Source: Ramazzottius varieornatus (lineage: Eukaryota; Tardigrada; Eutardigrada; Parachela; Ramazzottiidae). From it: 64,000 nt of DNA. The notes under the pieces were generated by a model. It was given only the letters and a program-made list of their open reading frames with translations. It had not been told where the DNA came from and searched no databases. The position numbers and the translations under genes are program-made. This document shows positions 23,369 through 34,198 of this stretch, in pieces. The stretch lies in NCBI GenBank assembly GCA_001949185.1, contig BDGG01000008.1, positions 1,937,576 through 2,001,575 on the forward strand, in the 5' to 3' direction. Within the stretch, counting starts at the first letter, position 1; the number at the start of each line of letters is the position of its first letter.

Positions 23369-25199
23369 CTAATCGCAGAACCTTAATAGCAGGGTCGTAA
23401 TAGTTTGACATGAAATCTGGCGATCTTCTGCACGTTCTTTAACTTCGGTCCGTCTGATTTCCTTCTCGATTTCCAGCTGTGTTTCTTTAAGCTCCTGTTC
23501 TTTCGCGAACTTCTCTTTCTGCCATCCGCGATCGTTCTTGCGCTCTTCCATATCGAACTGTCTTTCGATTTTGTCCAAGTCAGGCATGGCCTCGATTTGG
23601 CTGGCAGCGGTGGTGTACGTTTGCAAGAGATCTGCGGCGCGAATTCGGCGAGTGGTTCTCGAAGGAAGGGCTGACGAACCAGCGTCATTAACTTTGATAA
23701 ACAACTTGCCGGAAACAGGGCAGCACACTAAGGGCTGCGCCGGAAGTTCGCGCTCGAGACAAAGGCTTGAAAGGACTAGGAAGTTTTGTCTCGATCTTGC
23801 TGTATCATGAGAACGTTTCTGCGCGGATCAATCGTTTCCAACGGATCGCAGTAAATCGAATTTCGTTCAGAAGCACAGATTATCCCTTAGTTGAGGTGAA
23901 AACTGTTTCAATCAAAATATTTTACAAAGTGAATTTCGCTGGTCGACCTTCGGGAAACTGTTGTTCTTCTGCCGTTCCGTCTTTCGCCAGAGCTCTCCGA
24001 TACTTTGTGGCTATCGCAGCTTTTTTGGCTGCTTTGCTGGTCTCTAACAGACATAGCTCTGTTTCATCCGTTGCAGATATGTCCTTTATCTCACTTTCGG
24101 AAAGGGTTACCTGTGGCTTCTGGTAAGAACTTGGCCTTTCGTCTGACGGGCTGAGATAAATCTTCTACTGAAAGAAGACAGAACGGTTAAGCGCGGACGA
24201 CTGTCGCAGGGTTGTTGACTTGTCGTAAAAGAGTCTTACCCAACTTAGGTCGAACATCCTGAGCGTGTTCTTCGGCTCCATCTGAGGTATCTTTGTCGCC
24301 GACAGAACACAGTGGCGCTATAGCCTTTTTGCCTGTGCTAATCCCACGAATCAGACTTTCGTCTCTGTTTACTGCGCCGGGGCTTCTTTGGTCGGCCTTA
24401 GGTACAGCCGAAGGCTGATTAGCCTTTTTCTCCGCAAAGAACTGGATCACTTGGTTGACTATATTGACAGGATCCTTCTTATCGCCAGATTCTCGTGGGC
24501 GCTGTGAATGCTTCTCCTTGAATTCTTGCACGTTTCGCTCAGCAAGAACCCGAAGCTACGCAAAGCATCGGCGTCCTTCTTCTTCTGTGCCTTGATTTCT
24601 TCCTCCGTTTTTGGCATGAGTTCTAGTTCTGTAGGCTGATTAGTGTTTCTTCAGGAATGGCGTAGAGCAACCTTGCACGCGAGAGTACACGCTTTTCCGG
24701 GAAGATACTGAAAGGGATTGATATCATCCACGGCCAGCAGTCTATCATACGTTTCCTCTTCGCGGGTTAACTTCAGACGAAGCGCAGTAGTGTCGCTGTC
24801 CATTTCTTTCCTTGACCGTTTTTGCGGCTTCGGAATCTCTGTCACGTCGCTGTCGAACTGCGTCCGAAGTCCATGGTTTGAAATCGCGTAATCTTTTGCT
24901 GGTGTTGATCTCTCCCTGTTAACTAGAGCAGCTGAAGACGACGCTGATGTGGGAGAAACTGATAGTGCGTCATGCACTTGCGCCGGACGTCCGCGCGTTA
25001 CAGACGGCCTGCTGCTAGTACCGGATCCTTTTGGCTGATTGCCCGGGAGAGTCATAGATAATTGTCCAGGTGAAGAGAGCAGCGTTACTGCTGGAGTGCT
25101 GGGTGTAATTTCGGAGCTGACGACATCGGATAAGTCTGCATCAGCCGACCCACGGGACGAAAATTTGGCAGAATCAACACAATCAGTCATAAGATCCAT
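23369..25199 (-). pseudogene. Disrupted charged/Ser-rich coding region
   Basis: A 182-codon ORF starts at an ATG (25199) and is clearly protein-like, Ser/Pro/Thr-rich then charged, until TGA at 24651-24653. The same frame then continues coding-like for about 30 codons (ELMPKTEEEIKAQKKKDADA). The protein-like signal next shifts frame near 24555 and runs to a TAA at 24187. Further protein-like segments follow in other frames at about 24120-23930 (SESEIKDISATDETE, ending in TAA) and about 23830-23369, which has a coiled-coil-like block rich in Glu and Lys (EKFAKEQELKETQLEIEKE). Stops and frame changes without good short introns suggest a decayed gene or a mobile-element ORF. A multi-exon gene with very small introns is the alternative. 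No family was recognised. Confidence 0.4.
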
Positions 25200-26017
25200 T
25201 CTATAACGACTGAATTTTCGTCACTCTGGCCTCCCGCAGTTTCTTCCAGGAACAGAATGATGACTAGGCTTTTGGCTCAGACTGGGGAAGAGACTCTCTT
25301 GTTTCCACCTGTGTTGTTAGTTTGCGGATCAGAGACGGCAGAGTGGAATGATCCCCTTGTGAGGAAGATCTGCTGGCCGGCTGATGTTTGCCCATTCTAA
25401 TGCTGGGAAACGCACCGAGACTATCAAGAACCTCTGTGAGAAAGCCAGTGCTGCGGTTTTGGCTGAGATCGTTGGATTTTTCCTCCCGAGCTCTTAATTA
25501 GTTTTTGCAGTGTCTTTAGCGATATATGTGACTTGGGACCCTGTGGGTGGCTTTGTACAGTACTTACTGCGTGCAACGGTATTGCGAGGAAAAAGCTGAC
25601 TTGTTTGTTTGCCTTATAATGCATTGCAGTTTTTTCGTCATTATCACACTGTGTACGTTAAAGACGCATGTTTTTGTGATACCGGTAGATCGGTCCTGGC
25701 GTCTTTCCGTTCAAACCGTAGCCACTCTGGTCGAACTTTTCAAGTAAAGTGTACCCAGGTATTCATGTCATCTGACACCTGCAACGTCCAATTGTTTCGC
25801 CGAGTTCGCATTTTTTGGAGAACAATCCGATATGTACGACGTTGCCGTTCTCCTGAATAACATACCCTTGACTTTTAAAAATGACGCCTCCAAAGTAAAA
25901 AATCTTAAGAGTCACTCGATCGCGCATTAGATAAGGCCGAAGAACCGTTCCAAGTTCAGCTTGCAGCACCTACAAAAGAAACGGCTGTTCAGATCAAATG
26001 TTTGGATCAGCATCAAT
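25200..26017. other. Intergenic, nothing recognised
   Basis: No supported exon or repeat was seen. The region holds the upstream sequence of the DOMON gene starting at 26018. Confidence 0.4.
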
Positions 26018-26734
26018 ATGTTGAAGTTGTGGTGCTTGCCACTGGTCCTATGCGGTTCCTGGTGCGCGGTCTCGGCTGTTCCGATGCAGCTGAGCCATTT
26101 CATGACGCTCAGTTTCGGGGCCGCCAGAGGGTTTGCTCGTTGGGGACTCAACTCTACACACGTGGAAATCGAGCTGACGTTTCCTACGACGGGATGGATG
26201 GCCTTTGGTCTGTCTCCTGATGGTGGAATGGATGACTCGGACGTTCTCTTCGGATACGTGGATGACACCAGCAGGGAAGCTGTCATTCAGGTAAGAGCGG
26301 TACCCGTACTGTACACGAAGTGTAGTACCATCTAGTAATTCGATCTGCCGTCCACAGGACAGATATCTTGAGCAAGATCCGGCCACATACCGTGTGAACT
26401 TCCAACTGGATGATCAGCAAGACTGGAAGCTAGTTTACGGGATGCAAAACAACACGCATACGATTATGCGCGCTGCTAGAAAACTTCAAACATGCGACAA
26501 ACAGGACCATCCCTTCACCGTAAGTTCAACTAACTCTGGTCTTTCTCGGAGGTGAAAGGGGTACTCAGTTATTGTTTATTTCAGAGGGACGGTCAGAACG
26601 TGATCTTCGCGCTGCACCCAAGGGATCCGGCTGGCAAGACGGGTCCCATCATAAAACACAGTGCAAGAGGAAACAGCATAATTGACTTCGGCGAAGCACT
26701 GCCGGCCATTAATGCAGCGAAATTTCATTGCTGA
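26018..26734 (+). CDS. Secreted DOMON-only protein 1 (MOXD1/DBH-like N-terminal domain)
   Basis: Three exons, 26018-26290, 26358-26519 and 26585-26734, join in frame to 194 residues. A hydrophobic signal peptide (LWCLPLVLCGSWCAVSA) is followed by one DOMON domain with the landmarks FARWGLNSTHVEIEL, GWMAFGLSPDGGMDDSDVLFGYVDD, a DR after the first intron, QDWKLVYG, and a CDKQDHPFT motif near the end. This is the N-terminal domain seen in dopamine beta-hydroxylase-like monooxygenases (MOXD1), where it may bind haem or sugar. The copper monooxygenase domains that should follow are absent; a TGA comes about 50 codons after the second intron. It is convergent with a paralogue at 27462-28157 that has the same intron positions. 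The ligand is unknown. Confidence 0.82.
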
Positions 26735-26832
26735 AGTTTAGAGACAACTTTTCGTCTTGTGAAGTTCTCTTCTTGTTCGGGATGAGCTTCTACAGTATAT
26801 AAAACAAACCCAGACAAGGAAGACTGTCTAAC

Positions 26833-27123
26833 TTAGGCTGCGTTTCGCAAGTTAACCCTAGTTGATAACCCGAAACGTGATTGCTGACGTAACGGCTAAG
26901 AACGAACATTAGAAAGATGCTTGAAAAAGACGAGCTTGGACAATCAAATTACACTGTGATTTACACGTGCTTGATTGAATCGGGTTAACCGTTAACTAGC
27001 ATAAAAAGGTTTTTTATGCTAGTTAACCGTCAATTCAGCACCTACCCCGTTCGTAACGCCGCCAGTCACGTGTGCAAAAGCTGGTTGTTAACTAGGATTT
27101 TTGACTTACGAAACCCAGCCTTA
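26833..27123. mobile_element. Harbinger-like MITE candidate (TTA target sites)
   Basis: Terminal inverted repeats match between the left end (GGCTGCGTTTCGCAAGTTAA) and the reverse complement of the right end (GGCTGGGTTTCGTAAGTCAA), and both contain CTAGTT further in. TTA flanks the element on each side, as expected of PIF/Harbinger three-base target duplications. An internal hairpin of GTTAACTAGCATAAAAA-type sequence lies at about 26985-27030. There is no ORF. It lies between the two convergent DOMON genes. Confidence 0.65.
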
Positions 27124-27461
27124 GTTATGTTATGCTCGTCAAACTGACTCAATCGGTACTTGCACGCATTGGAAACGAGACCTGCCCCGGTTGGATTGGT
27201 ATCGTCTGATGTCCGGAAATACGTATGGCGCTACCTGAGCAAGGTGCCGAAAAGATTTCTCCGATTTCCTAATTGAAATCCCGGATCTACGGACTCATAC
27301 CCTTCTGTGACGCTGCATATGAACGCTGGCTTGCATACATCGCTTTAAAATAGCTCTTCTCCATCGAGGAGATGCAGTGACTGCGGAAATGTTTTATGCA
27401 TGGCCATGGAAGCAGAAAGACAATGGAACGCGCAATGACAAAGGGGAAAGAATTAAATCTG

Positions 27462-28157
27462 TTAACAGCGGAAATTTGCTGACTTCATGTCGGTTGCGGA
27501 CATCGCATGACTAAAGTCTAGCGGCTCAGTGCCGGTCTTTGCGGTAGTTTCCAACGAGATACTTGCGCTCTTTGATGGCGGATCGCGGGAATCCATGGCA
27601 AAAACTGCGTGTTGACTGTCCAACTGTGAACGAAAAGCTGTAAGATCCCGATTGACGAAGAAACAATGAGACAAAAGCAAAATTACCGTAAAGGGATGAT
27701 CGTCTTTGTCGCATGTCTGTAGCTTTCGAATGGCGCGGATCACAGTATGAGTGTTGTTCTGCATGCCCGAAATTCTCGTCCAATCTTGGTGACCGTCCAT
27801 CATCATGGTGTCATGCATCGCGTGGTCTTCAACAACGTGACGATCCTGTTGGGAAGAATCAAAACTTAATACTAATCAACGCTAAAGGAGAATGCTACGT
27901 ACCTGGACGACGACTTCTTTGGTGGCATCGTCGACGTATCCAAAGAGGAAGTCGGCATCGTCCATGTGTCCGTCAGGAGACAGTCCGAAAGCGACCCATC
28001 CTTTGGTCGGGTACGCCAGTTCCATTTCGAGGTGAGTTGAGTTGATTCCCCAGCGAGCCTCACCATGCGCCGACCCGAAGTCCAGACTGTCACGGTGGTC
28101 CATGCGGATCGGGGTTGCGGAAACGGCTCCGATGAACAAGACCGCCCAGTACAACAT
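27462..28157 (-). CDS. Secreted DOMON-only protein 2
   Basis: Three exons, 27903-28157, 27687-27845 and 27462-27623, join in frame to 191 residues. A signal peptide (MLYWAVLFIGAVSA) is followed by a single DOMON domain: ARWGINSTHLEMEL, GWVAFGLSPDGHMDDADFLFGYVDD, DRHVVEDHAM, ISGMQNNTHT and CDKDDHPFT. It is a close paralogue of the gene at 26018-26734, with both introns at equivalent places, in inverted and convergent orientation. Copper monooxygenase domains are absent here too. The last exon is the most diverged part between the two copies. An upstream open stretch lacks a better start; this ATG directly precedes the signal peptide. Confidence 0.82.
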
Positions 28158-28690
28158 GATTGCGACGCGACGTGACGAACCTAGATCAGTACGAAGCTGG
28201 TAAGTTAGACAAAAAGCTTTTGCTGGGTGGCTCAACCGAAAACTACATAGCTGTATGAGGTTTATGTATCTGTCGACCACGACCTGTACTCAGCTCAAAA
28301 TCGTCAGCAGGACTGCAAGGCATGACAGTACATTTTCGTCGTGTTTTCGTTAGCAAACTGCGTCGAAGAATTTTTATGAAAACAATTCTGGACACCATTT
28401 GCCACGAAGCACAATGCGAACTCCGCAGTCAGCAAATGTACTCAACCAATTTATCGTCTCATGTTATTCCCCATAGACAAAACGAATGAAAAGTTTCAAA
28501 GTGATTTGTTGTCCCTTTTTTATAACAAAGATCCGGGTACCAGAATAACTAACATCAATTTCCTGCGCTGCAGCCTGCAACAGTCGGCAAAACTATCATG
28601 AAAGACTGGAGAACAGTATAAACGAAACTGCTGCGGATTCTGAGTGCAGCAGAATCGTAGCATGGAATGAAAGCAGAAGCTGCTCAATAG
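28158..28690. other. Intergenic, nothing recognised
   Basis: Short spacer between the 5' end of DOMON gene 2 and the 3' end of the POGLUT1 gene. No exon, RNA gene or repeat was seen. Confidence 0.4.
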
Positions 28691-30312
28691 TCAATTTGAA
28701 GAAGTTATTGTCACGACATTGTCTCGTTTGCTGACAGAATACTTTAACAACGATGAATAGTCCAGCAAGAGGTGTTTCCAATACAGTTCAACATCCGCCA
28801 TCCTGAGGTGACGGAAGACAAATTCCTTCCCTCTAGGAACAGATTGTGAACTTAGTTTGCAGTGAAAAGACGAATGATTGCAGCATTCTTTCTTACCGGT
28901 CAGCAATCTGTCTGACAAGGCCGTCATTATCCTTCGCAAACTCCAGCAGTTCCTCCACGTCCGATATGTCGTTTTTCACAGGTACAAAGTGCACCCACGG
29001 TTTCAAAGCTGAATAGAAAAACTCTACCCAGTCCTGACCCACATGAAACACCAACGAGTTGCACAAGAACAAGTGCTTGAACCGAAAACTCGCCGCCACA
29101 CCTCGAAAGTTATACAGATACTTGTATTCGCAATGATCCTCCAATTTCACCTCACTCGCCGGTTCATCACCCAACGTATCGTTCTCCGACTTCCACGCTT
29201 GGTTCTTCGTGTACTTTGCATCTACCAAGTCCGGCCACCGTCTCGACAGCAGCACCAACGGGTCTCTTTCACCACTGGTCCTCGACCCTCGAAAAAAGCC
29301 AACGCTCTTCTTGTTTTCCCACTGGTACTTTTCAGAAGATTCGCTTAGCCTCTCCCGCATTTCGTCCCAGCGACCCAGACCGCGTGGGTACGATGCTATA
29401 GCGGGTCCACCCTCCCAGAATGTCCATGCCGGGCAGAGTATGTCTTGGTACTTTGGAGTTTTACTGAAAGAGAATACTGGGTAGGGGTTGGGCTCGTGTA
29501 TGGATACCTGAGGGTAGTCGTGGACGTTGATGACCAGCTCCATGTCGGGGAGGATATGGACGAGTTTAAGGAGAAAGTGTTCAATGCCGGAACATCGTGA
29601 GGGAAAGGAGCAGGCTTTCTGACGGTAGAGATAGTGATTGATGATCTGGTACAAGACACCGCGTTGGGAAGCTTGATCGATCATGGCTTTCGTGATGCCG
29701 TGTGTGGAACGAGTGCGATAAGGTAGAAGATCAGAATGGACGACGTCTTTGAAGCAGGTCTTTTCTTCGGTACCGAGCTGGACGGTACATGGGATGTATG
29801 CTTCCAGAGCTTCTTGAATGAGTTTGTAGTACTTCTCCCGGTTCTTCCGAGACTTCTGCGTTGTGGTTTCGGCTGAAAAACAAAAAAAAATAAGCGACGC
29901 GGACCGACGACAGATTTACCGGAGGAATGCGCCGGTTGATAGAGGTTAGCCGAAGGAAACAGTGACATGAGAAATATCATTATAACATTGTCCGAACACG
30001 AACTAACAGTACGGCCGAACATGAAACTCAATCCATCGGCTCACCACAACAGTATGAAATTCGACATGCCAACTTACGCTTTGCACCGGAAACGGAATTT
30101 TCAACTCGTATGTCCTGTGACGGTTTTGTTGATGCCTGAGTTTGGTGGACATCTTCAATGCCTGCTTCAGTGGAGAAAGATTTTTCGATATCGGAACAGC
30201 TAGCGGGATCATCGGCGGAGCAATAGCCATCGCTGGGATCGGAAACAAGAACAAATGCAGGTACGATCAAAATGCACATAAAATGGACTGTTGCAGCAGG
30301 CACGATCTTCAT
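28691..30312 (-). CDS. POGLUT1: Protein O-glucosyltransferase 1 (Rumi), CAP10/GT90 family
   Basis: Three exons, 30078-30312, 28897-29872 and 28691-28832, join in frame to 450 residues. An N-terminal signal peptide (FMCILIVPAFVLV) leads to the ER lumen, where the family transfers glucose (and xylose) from UDP-sugar to serine in EGF repeats of Notch and other proteins. The CAP10 domain is strongly conserved: CSFPSRCSGIEHF, LPDMELVINVHDYPQV with the catalytic-type Asp, FSFSKTPKYQDI, PAWTFWEGGPA, FFRGSRTSGERDPLVLLSR, DAKYTKNQAWKS and FRGVAASFRFKHLFLCNSLV. The length matches the family. The C-terminus ends in TITSSN, not a KDEL-type ER retention signal as in fly and human. Confidence 0.95.
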
Positions 30313-30400
30313 GACTGTGCGGTCGTTACGCAGATTTTGCAGGTCTAAAAATCTTGGTCGGGCATGTACGGCTGATCAGCGTTGTTTCGATCATTACAAT

Positions 30401-31720
30401 TGATAATTAAAAATGGCCAAAAACGACGATTTTGGAATTCCAATATGGCAATTGAAATCGAGAATTCTCGGCTAGACGATTTGAATATTAATTAGAATAG
30501 AACAAAATTGTAATTCGTAATCGAAATATTGAATGGGACAATTTGAATTATCAAATTTGCGCAAAACAGCGCGATAAAGTGCACATGGTGCGTTAAGTGT
30601 CGGAGTTTCCACGAGTGTTTGGCGCTTGATTGGAAAACATGTGTACGTAAGTGCATGTCGCACTATGGCGCACGGCACAATGTTTACTGTACTGTATTCT
30701 CTCCGGAAATGGATGTACGTTACTCAATTCAAAATGTGAAACTGTAGATATGGTCGGTAGGCGGTAGCTCATACGATTGAAACAGCTGTGACGCCACAGG
30801 ATTCAATCACTCTAGTGAACCAGATATCAGTGACGTACATCCATTTCCGGAGAGAATACAGTATAACGTCCTGAACCACGCGCGGTGCTTCGACGTACAA
30901 GTCAAGTTGGAGCCTGTTCCCAATATTTCCCTCTACTAACCCCCTGAGGCACGTTTCGCGTAGAGCACGGTATCTGGCCGCATGCGCTGCACTGTACTGC
31001 AGCTGTGCTGTGCTGCAGCACAGCTGCAGCGCGTGAACTGACGAAATTTGTGCGGCACAGCACAGCATACAGCAGAAAGCCATAGACTACCGCGCAGATG
31101 CACCTACCGGAACCTAACAAAAGTTACAGTTTTTGGGCATTCGAACGTCAGCCGTCTCAGCTTTGCCGTACTTTAGGGCAACGTTCTCCAGGTTGACTAC
31201 CGATTTCGCTGACTAAATTACAAACCACGTCAATACATCGGCGTTCCGCGCAGTTGCACCAGGTCAACGTGCATCTGCAGCACAGCTGCTTAGCCACTGG
31301 GCATGAAAGTTGTGCAGCACAGCGCAGCGTACAGCGCCCTGGTAATGTGCGCAGCACAGCTACAGCGTAATTTTGGATCTGCGGCCCAGTGTTCTAGTTT
31401 CGCGAGTGTGATGGCACACGCGCGAGATTTTCAGAAGTATAACAATCGGGTTGACGTCAGCACATCCGTTTACAGCGCCTTGGCTGTACCATGCTTTTGC
31501 TAAACATCTGACGGGCATCCTACGCGCATGAAATGAGAGGCTTACGGTGCGTGAAAGTACCAGTCGTATGGATACTGAAATCACGATAATGAACAACCAC
31601 AATGGAAATGATTTCAGTTGCTGTTGCGAGCAGAATTCCGATGAACTGTAATTACTAATTCAGCTGGACTGAGTCCCACAAAATTAAAATTGCTGCGGCC
31701 CGAGGTATTCCAATTAATCG
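30401..31720. repeat. Dispersed repeat family R1, copy 1
   Basis: Blocks of this stretch match the sequence at 48194-49241 in the same order: the left end (TGATAATTAAAAATGG), AAGTGTCGGAGTTT, CTTCCCAATATTTCC-like sequence, a TTTCGCG block, ATTTCAGTTGCTGT, and the right end (GCCCGAGGTA). No ORF of note lies inside, so it is probably a non-autonomous element. The interior is CAGC-rich and includes a 14-bp-stem hairpin at 30997-31029 (CTGCAGCTGTGCTG). A nested MITE lies at 30692-30861. Confidence 0.65.
30692..30861. mobile_element. Nested MITE with perfect 31-bp inverted ends, TA target
   Basis: Positions 30690-30720 and 30833-30863 are perfect inverted repeats (31 bp including the flanking TA), beginning CTGTATTCTCTCCGG. 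TA flanks both ends, as in Tc1/mariner elements. The related repeat at 48194-49241 lacks the insertion and has a single TA at the matching place (TTACTGTTATGC), which acts as an empty site. Confidence 0.75.
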
Positions 31721-31833
31721 TAAGTGCAATTAAAATCAAAAAAGTCATATTGAAACAACTAGGCGGTTGATATACCGTTTGTATGATTTACACAATTGAA
31801 CTGCGGCAAAAGACTTTCATCCCGTAAAAACAA

Positions 31834-32034
31834 TACACGCACAATGGAAAATTATGGGACAGTGAAAGTTATGGGAGAGGCAGAAACGACGGAAGAATGG
31901 AAATTCGACCGCAGAAAAGTGTCGAAAAGTACATTGCTGCGAATCAGCCGCGTCCGTATGGTCTTCCCTACCGCCGTAGCGTAAAGGCATGTCTCAAAAT
32001 TTTTACTGTATCACAACACTCCATCGTACGTGTA
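31834..32034. mobile_element. MITE family M1, copy 1
   Basis: About 200 bp with imperfect terminal inverted repeats starting TACACGCA, and a shared interior (ATTCGACCGCAGAAAAGTGT, then CCGCCGTAGCG). It matches 33998-34198 closely and is related at its ends to 54747-54922. It contains no real gene; the 62-codon ORF across it is part of the element. Confidence 0.65.
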
Positions 32035-32339
32035 CTGAACATGTAGAATGTGAAAGAAAAACTGCGTACAGTCACAAAATCAGGGTGCATGCAATCAGGC
32101 GACATAAGTGGCAGATTTCGTCTGAAATACCAAAAAAGACCACACTATCACTGTAGTGTAAGGAAGACTAGAGTAGAAAAATGGCAAGGAATTCAGAAAA
32201 AAAGATCGGCGTTGTTTTTGGCGCGAAGACAAAGTATTTCACAAATAAACATCCATTAAAGACAGCCATTATTGATCCTGTGGGATTCCGAAACTAAAAA
32301 CCGCGTGCCGATCCCGAATGAGCGGCGCACTGAGGTCTC

Positions 32340-33016
32340 TCAAATGACTTTGGTGTACCTCCGAATGGCCACCACATTTTTGCATTGCATGGTCTGAAAG
32401 CGAAACTTCAGTTGGTAATTTACGCTGAGCCCTACGCATGTGCAGGGCTGAGCCTTGGCGGGACGGTCAGTTTTACTCCACAATAACCCACCACAATTAG
32501 TTCGTGAGGCTTGAATTCCCGATCGGTGAACGATTCTAGCCCGTTAGCGTCCTTCTGCTTCTGCTTCAATACATTACCTTCCAGCGTGAAGTGGGACTGG
32601 AACAGATTACAATTTGGTTACCACCGAACAGCGAAGTTAAAGCTCCCTTATAGCAAGTGTTACGTACAGCACAACGAGTCTTTCACACCTGAACTTCACG
32701 TCCATCGATCGTTGTCTCGTGCATGGTCATCCCAAGTACAAAAGTCACTTCGTGGGTCTTGAGCGGCGTTGTCGTTCTGATGGTGTACGTGGATCCACTC
32801 CTGGTAATGTCGACGGTAGCGACTTCCATAGCACTGGCTAGCTTCCGCTTCAGTAAACTCAGACCTAAAAGCACATTAGGAGTAGCATCATAATCAGCTG
32901 TATCGACGCTTTTACACTGTGTCGTATGAAATTTCGAGCCTACCGACGGCTTTGAGGAATTCGTCAAAGTTCTGGCTTGAATGCATTTGGTACTTCCCGG
33001 TAATATCAACTGACAT
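32340..33016 (-). CDS. Fatty acid-binding protein (FABP/CRABP family)
   Basis: Four exons, 32944-33016, 32689-32864, 32492-32596 and 32340-32393, join in frame to 135 residues, the usual FABP length, with the classic four-exon layout. The family is a cytosolic ten-strand beta-barrel that carries fatty acids or retinoids. Visible landmarks are an N-terminal GKYQMHSSQNFDEFLKAVG helix region, LSLLKRKLASA, GSTYTIRTTTPLKTHEVTFVLG, TTIDGREVQ, and a C-terminal RRYTK in which the Arg-x-Tyr pair that holds the lipid carboxylate is kept, together with the upstream Arg in FTDRE. The donors of exons 2 and 3 (GTGTGA, GTGGGT) are weak but keep frame. Confidence 0.9.
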
Positions 33017-33826
33017 CTTTGGATGTAGTCACTGTGTAAGTGCCAAGTATAATAAATCCGTTCTTATGGTATATCCAACGCCGATCGTGAAGTACTGTAT
33101 GTATGGTGCAAAAACCCAAAATTAACAAATATGAGAAAACTTGAGGTGTGCAAAGGAATTGATCAGAGGCTGAGTAGTTACATGTTTCCTACGTGCGTTG
33201 TGACTATTTGTGGTTAGGAAAAACGTATGATATCAGCCTGAAGCGGATGTCTCGAATGTCTCAGAATGGTTGATACCAGGGTAACGGGCTCAGTATGATA
33301 CGGTTTGTCCGGGAGTTCTTCATCCGTCAAGAGGTATCTGCCGATGAAACGTTTCTTGGGTTGCCACTTCCGTGTTTATCTCCTGGCATCCGATTTTCGC
33401 GTTTGTGTACCTTTCTAAAAAGATGGCGTTCCTGCAGCTGCCCTTCGAGCGGACCAGAGATCAGTTGTAGCTGGAAGTCTGGACATTGTCCAGTAAATGC
33501 TTCGATCCGTGGAGTCTTGATCTACGTACATTAGGGGTCGTCACGCTTGGCTTTCTAACACCGCTTATTGAGGAAGCTGGCGTCTATCGAGTCAAAGTTG
33601 AAGGGATGCTACGACCGTTCTGTCCTTTGACTCATTCCGTTGTGCGAGCTTCTATGCTGCAGGAATACAGAAAGACTGCTGGTGGAGCGTTTGGACGAAT
33701 CGACCATGTGCACCTGCTGATTTTTCGTCGCATTTCTAATGTGTCGTAAAAAGGTTTCTTCACCGTTTTGAGAATGTTGCCGAGGTTATGCTTTCTACCG
33801 CATAAAGCTGCCCAGACAGAAGGAAA

Positions 33827-33899
33827 GTTCTCTTGGTGTAGCGGCTATCACGTCTGCCTAACACGCAGAAGGTCGCCAGTTCGATCCTGGCAGAGAACA
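33827..33899 (+). tRNA. tRNA-Val (anticodon AAC)
   Basis: The 73-nt cloverleaf has acceptor stem GTTCTCT pairing with AGAGAAC and discriminator A. The D arm is GTGTAGCGGCTATCAC. The anticodon stem-loop is CTGCCTAACACGCAG with anticodon AAC, and the T arm is GCCAGTTCGATCCTGGC. A run of T follows about 5 nt downstream and would end RNA polymerase III transcription. The internal A and B boxes are intact. Confidence 0.95.
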
Positions 33900-33997
33900 T
33901 CCTTTTTAGTTTCGAAGTCAGTTCTTTAAACCACGGAAGAGTGACTTTCCAGAACGTACGAAGACGAAAACAACCGGAGCAGTCGCAGTAAATTGAG

Positions 33998-34198
33998 TAC
34001 ACGCAAGACGAGAAAATATGGTACAGTAAAAATTGTGGGACAGGCGGAAAGGACGGCGAAATGGAGATTCGACCGTAGAAAAGTGTCGAAAAATGTACTA
34101 CTGTGAATCGGTCGCATACGTACGTGCTCCCGTACCGCCGTAGCGAAGAGGCCTGTCCCATAATTTCTACTGTACCATAATTTCTCATCCTGCGTATA
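33998..34198. mobile_element. MITE family M1, copy 2
   Basis: About 200 bp. The left end (TACACGCAAGACGAGAAA) matches the reverse complement of the right end (TATACGCAGGATGAGAAA), and both continue into TATGGTACAGTA and GGGACAGGC. The interior matches copy 1 at 31834-32034. It lies just downstream of the first tRNA-Val. Confidence 0.7.

Noticed and set aside
31796-31984. 62-codon ORF
   Set aside because: It lies across a MITE whose sequence repeats at 33998-34198, so it is not a gene.
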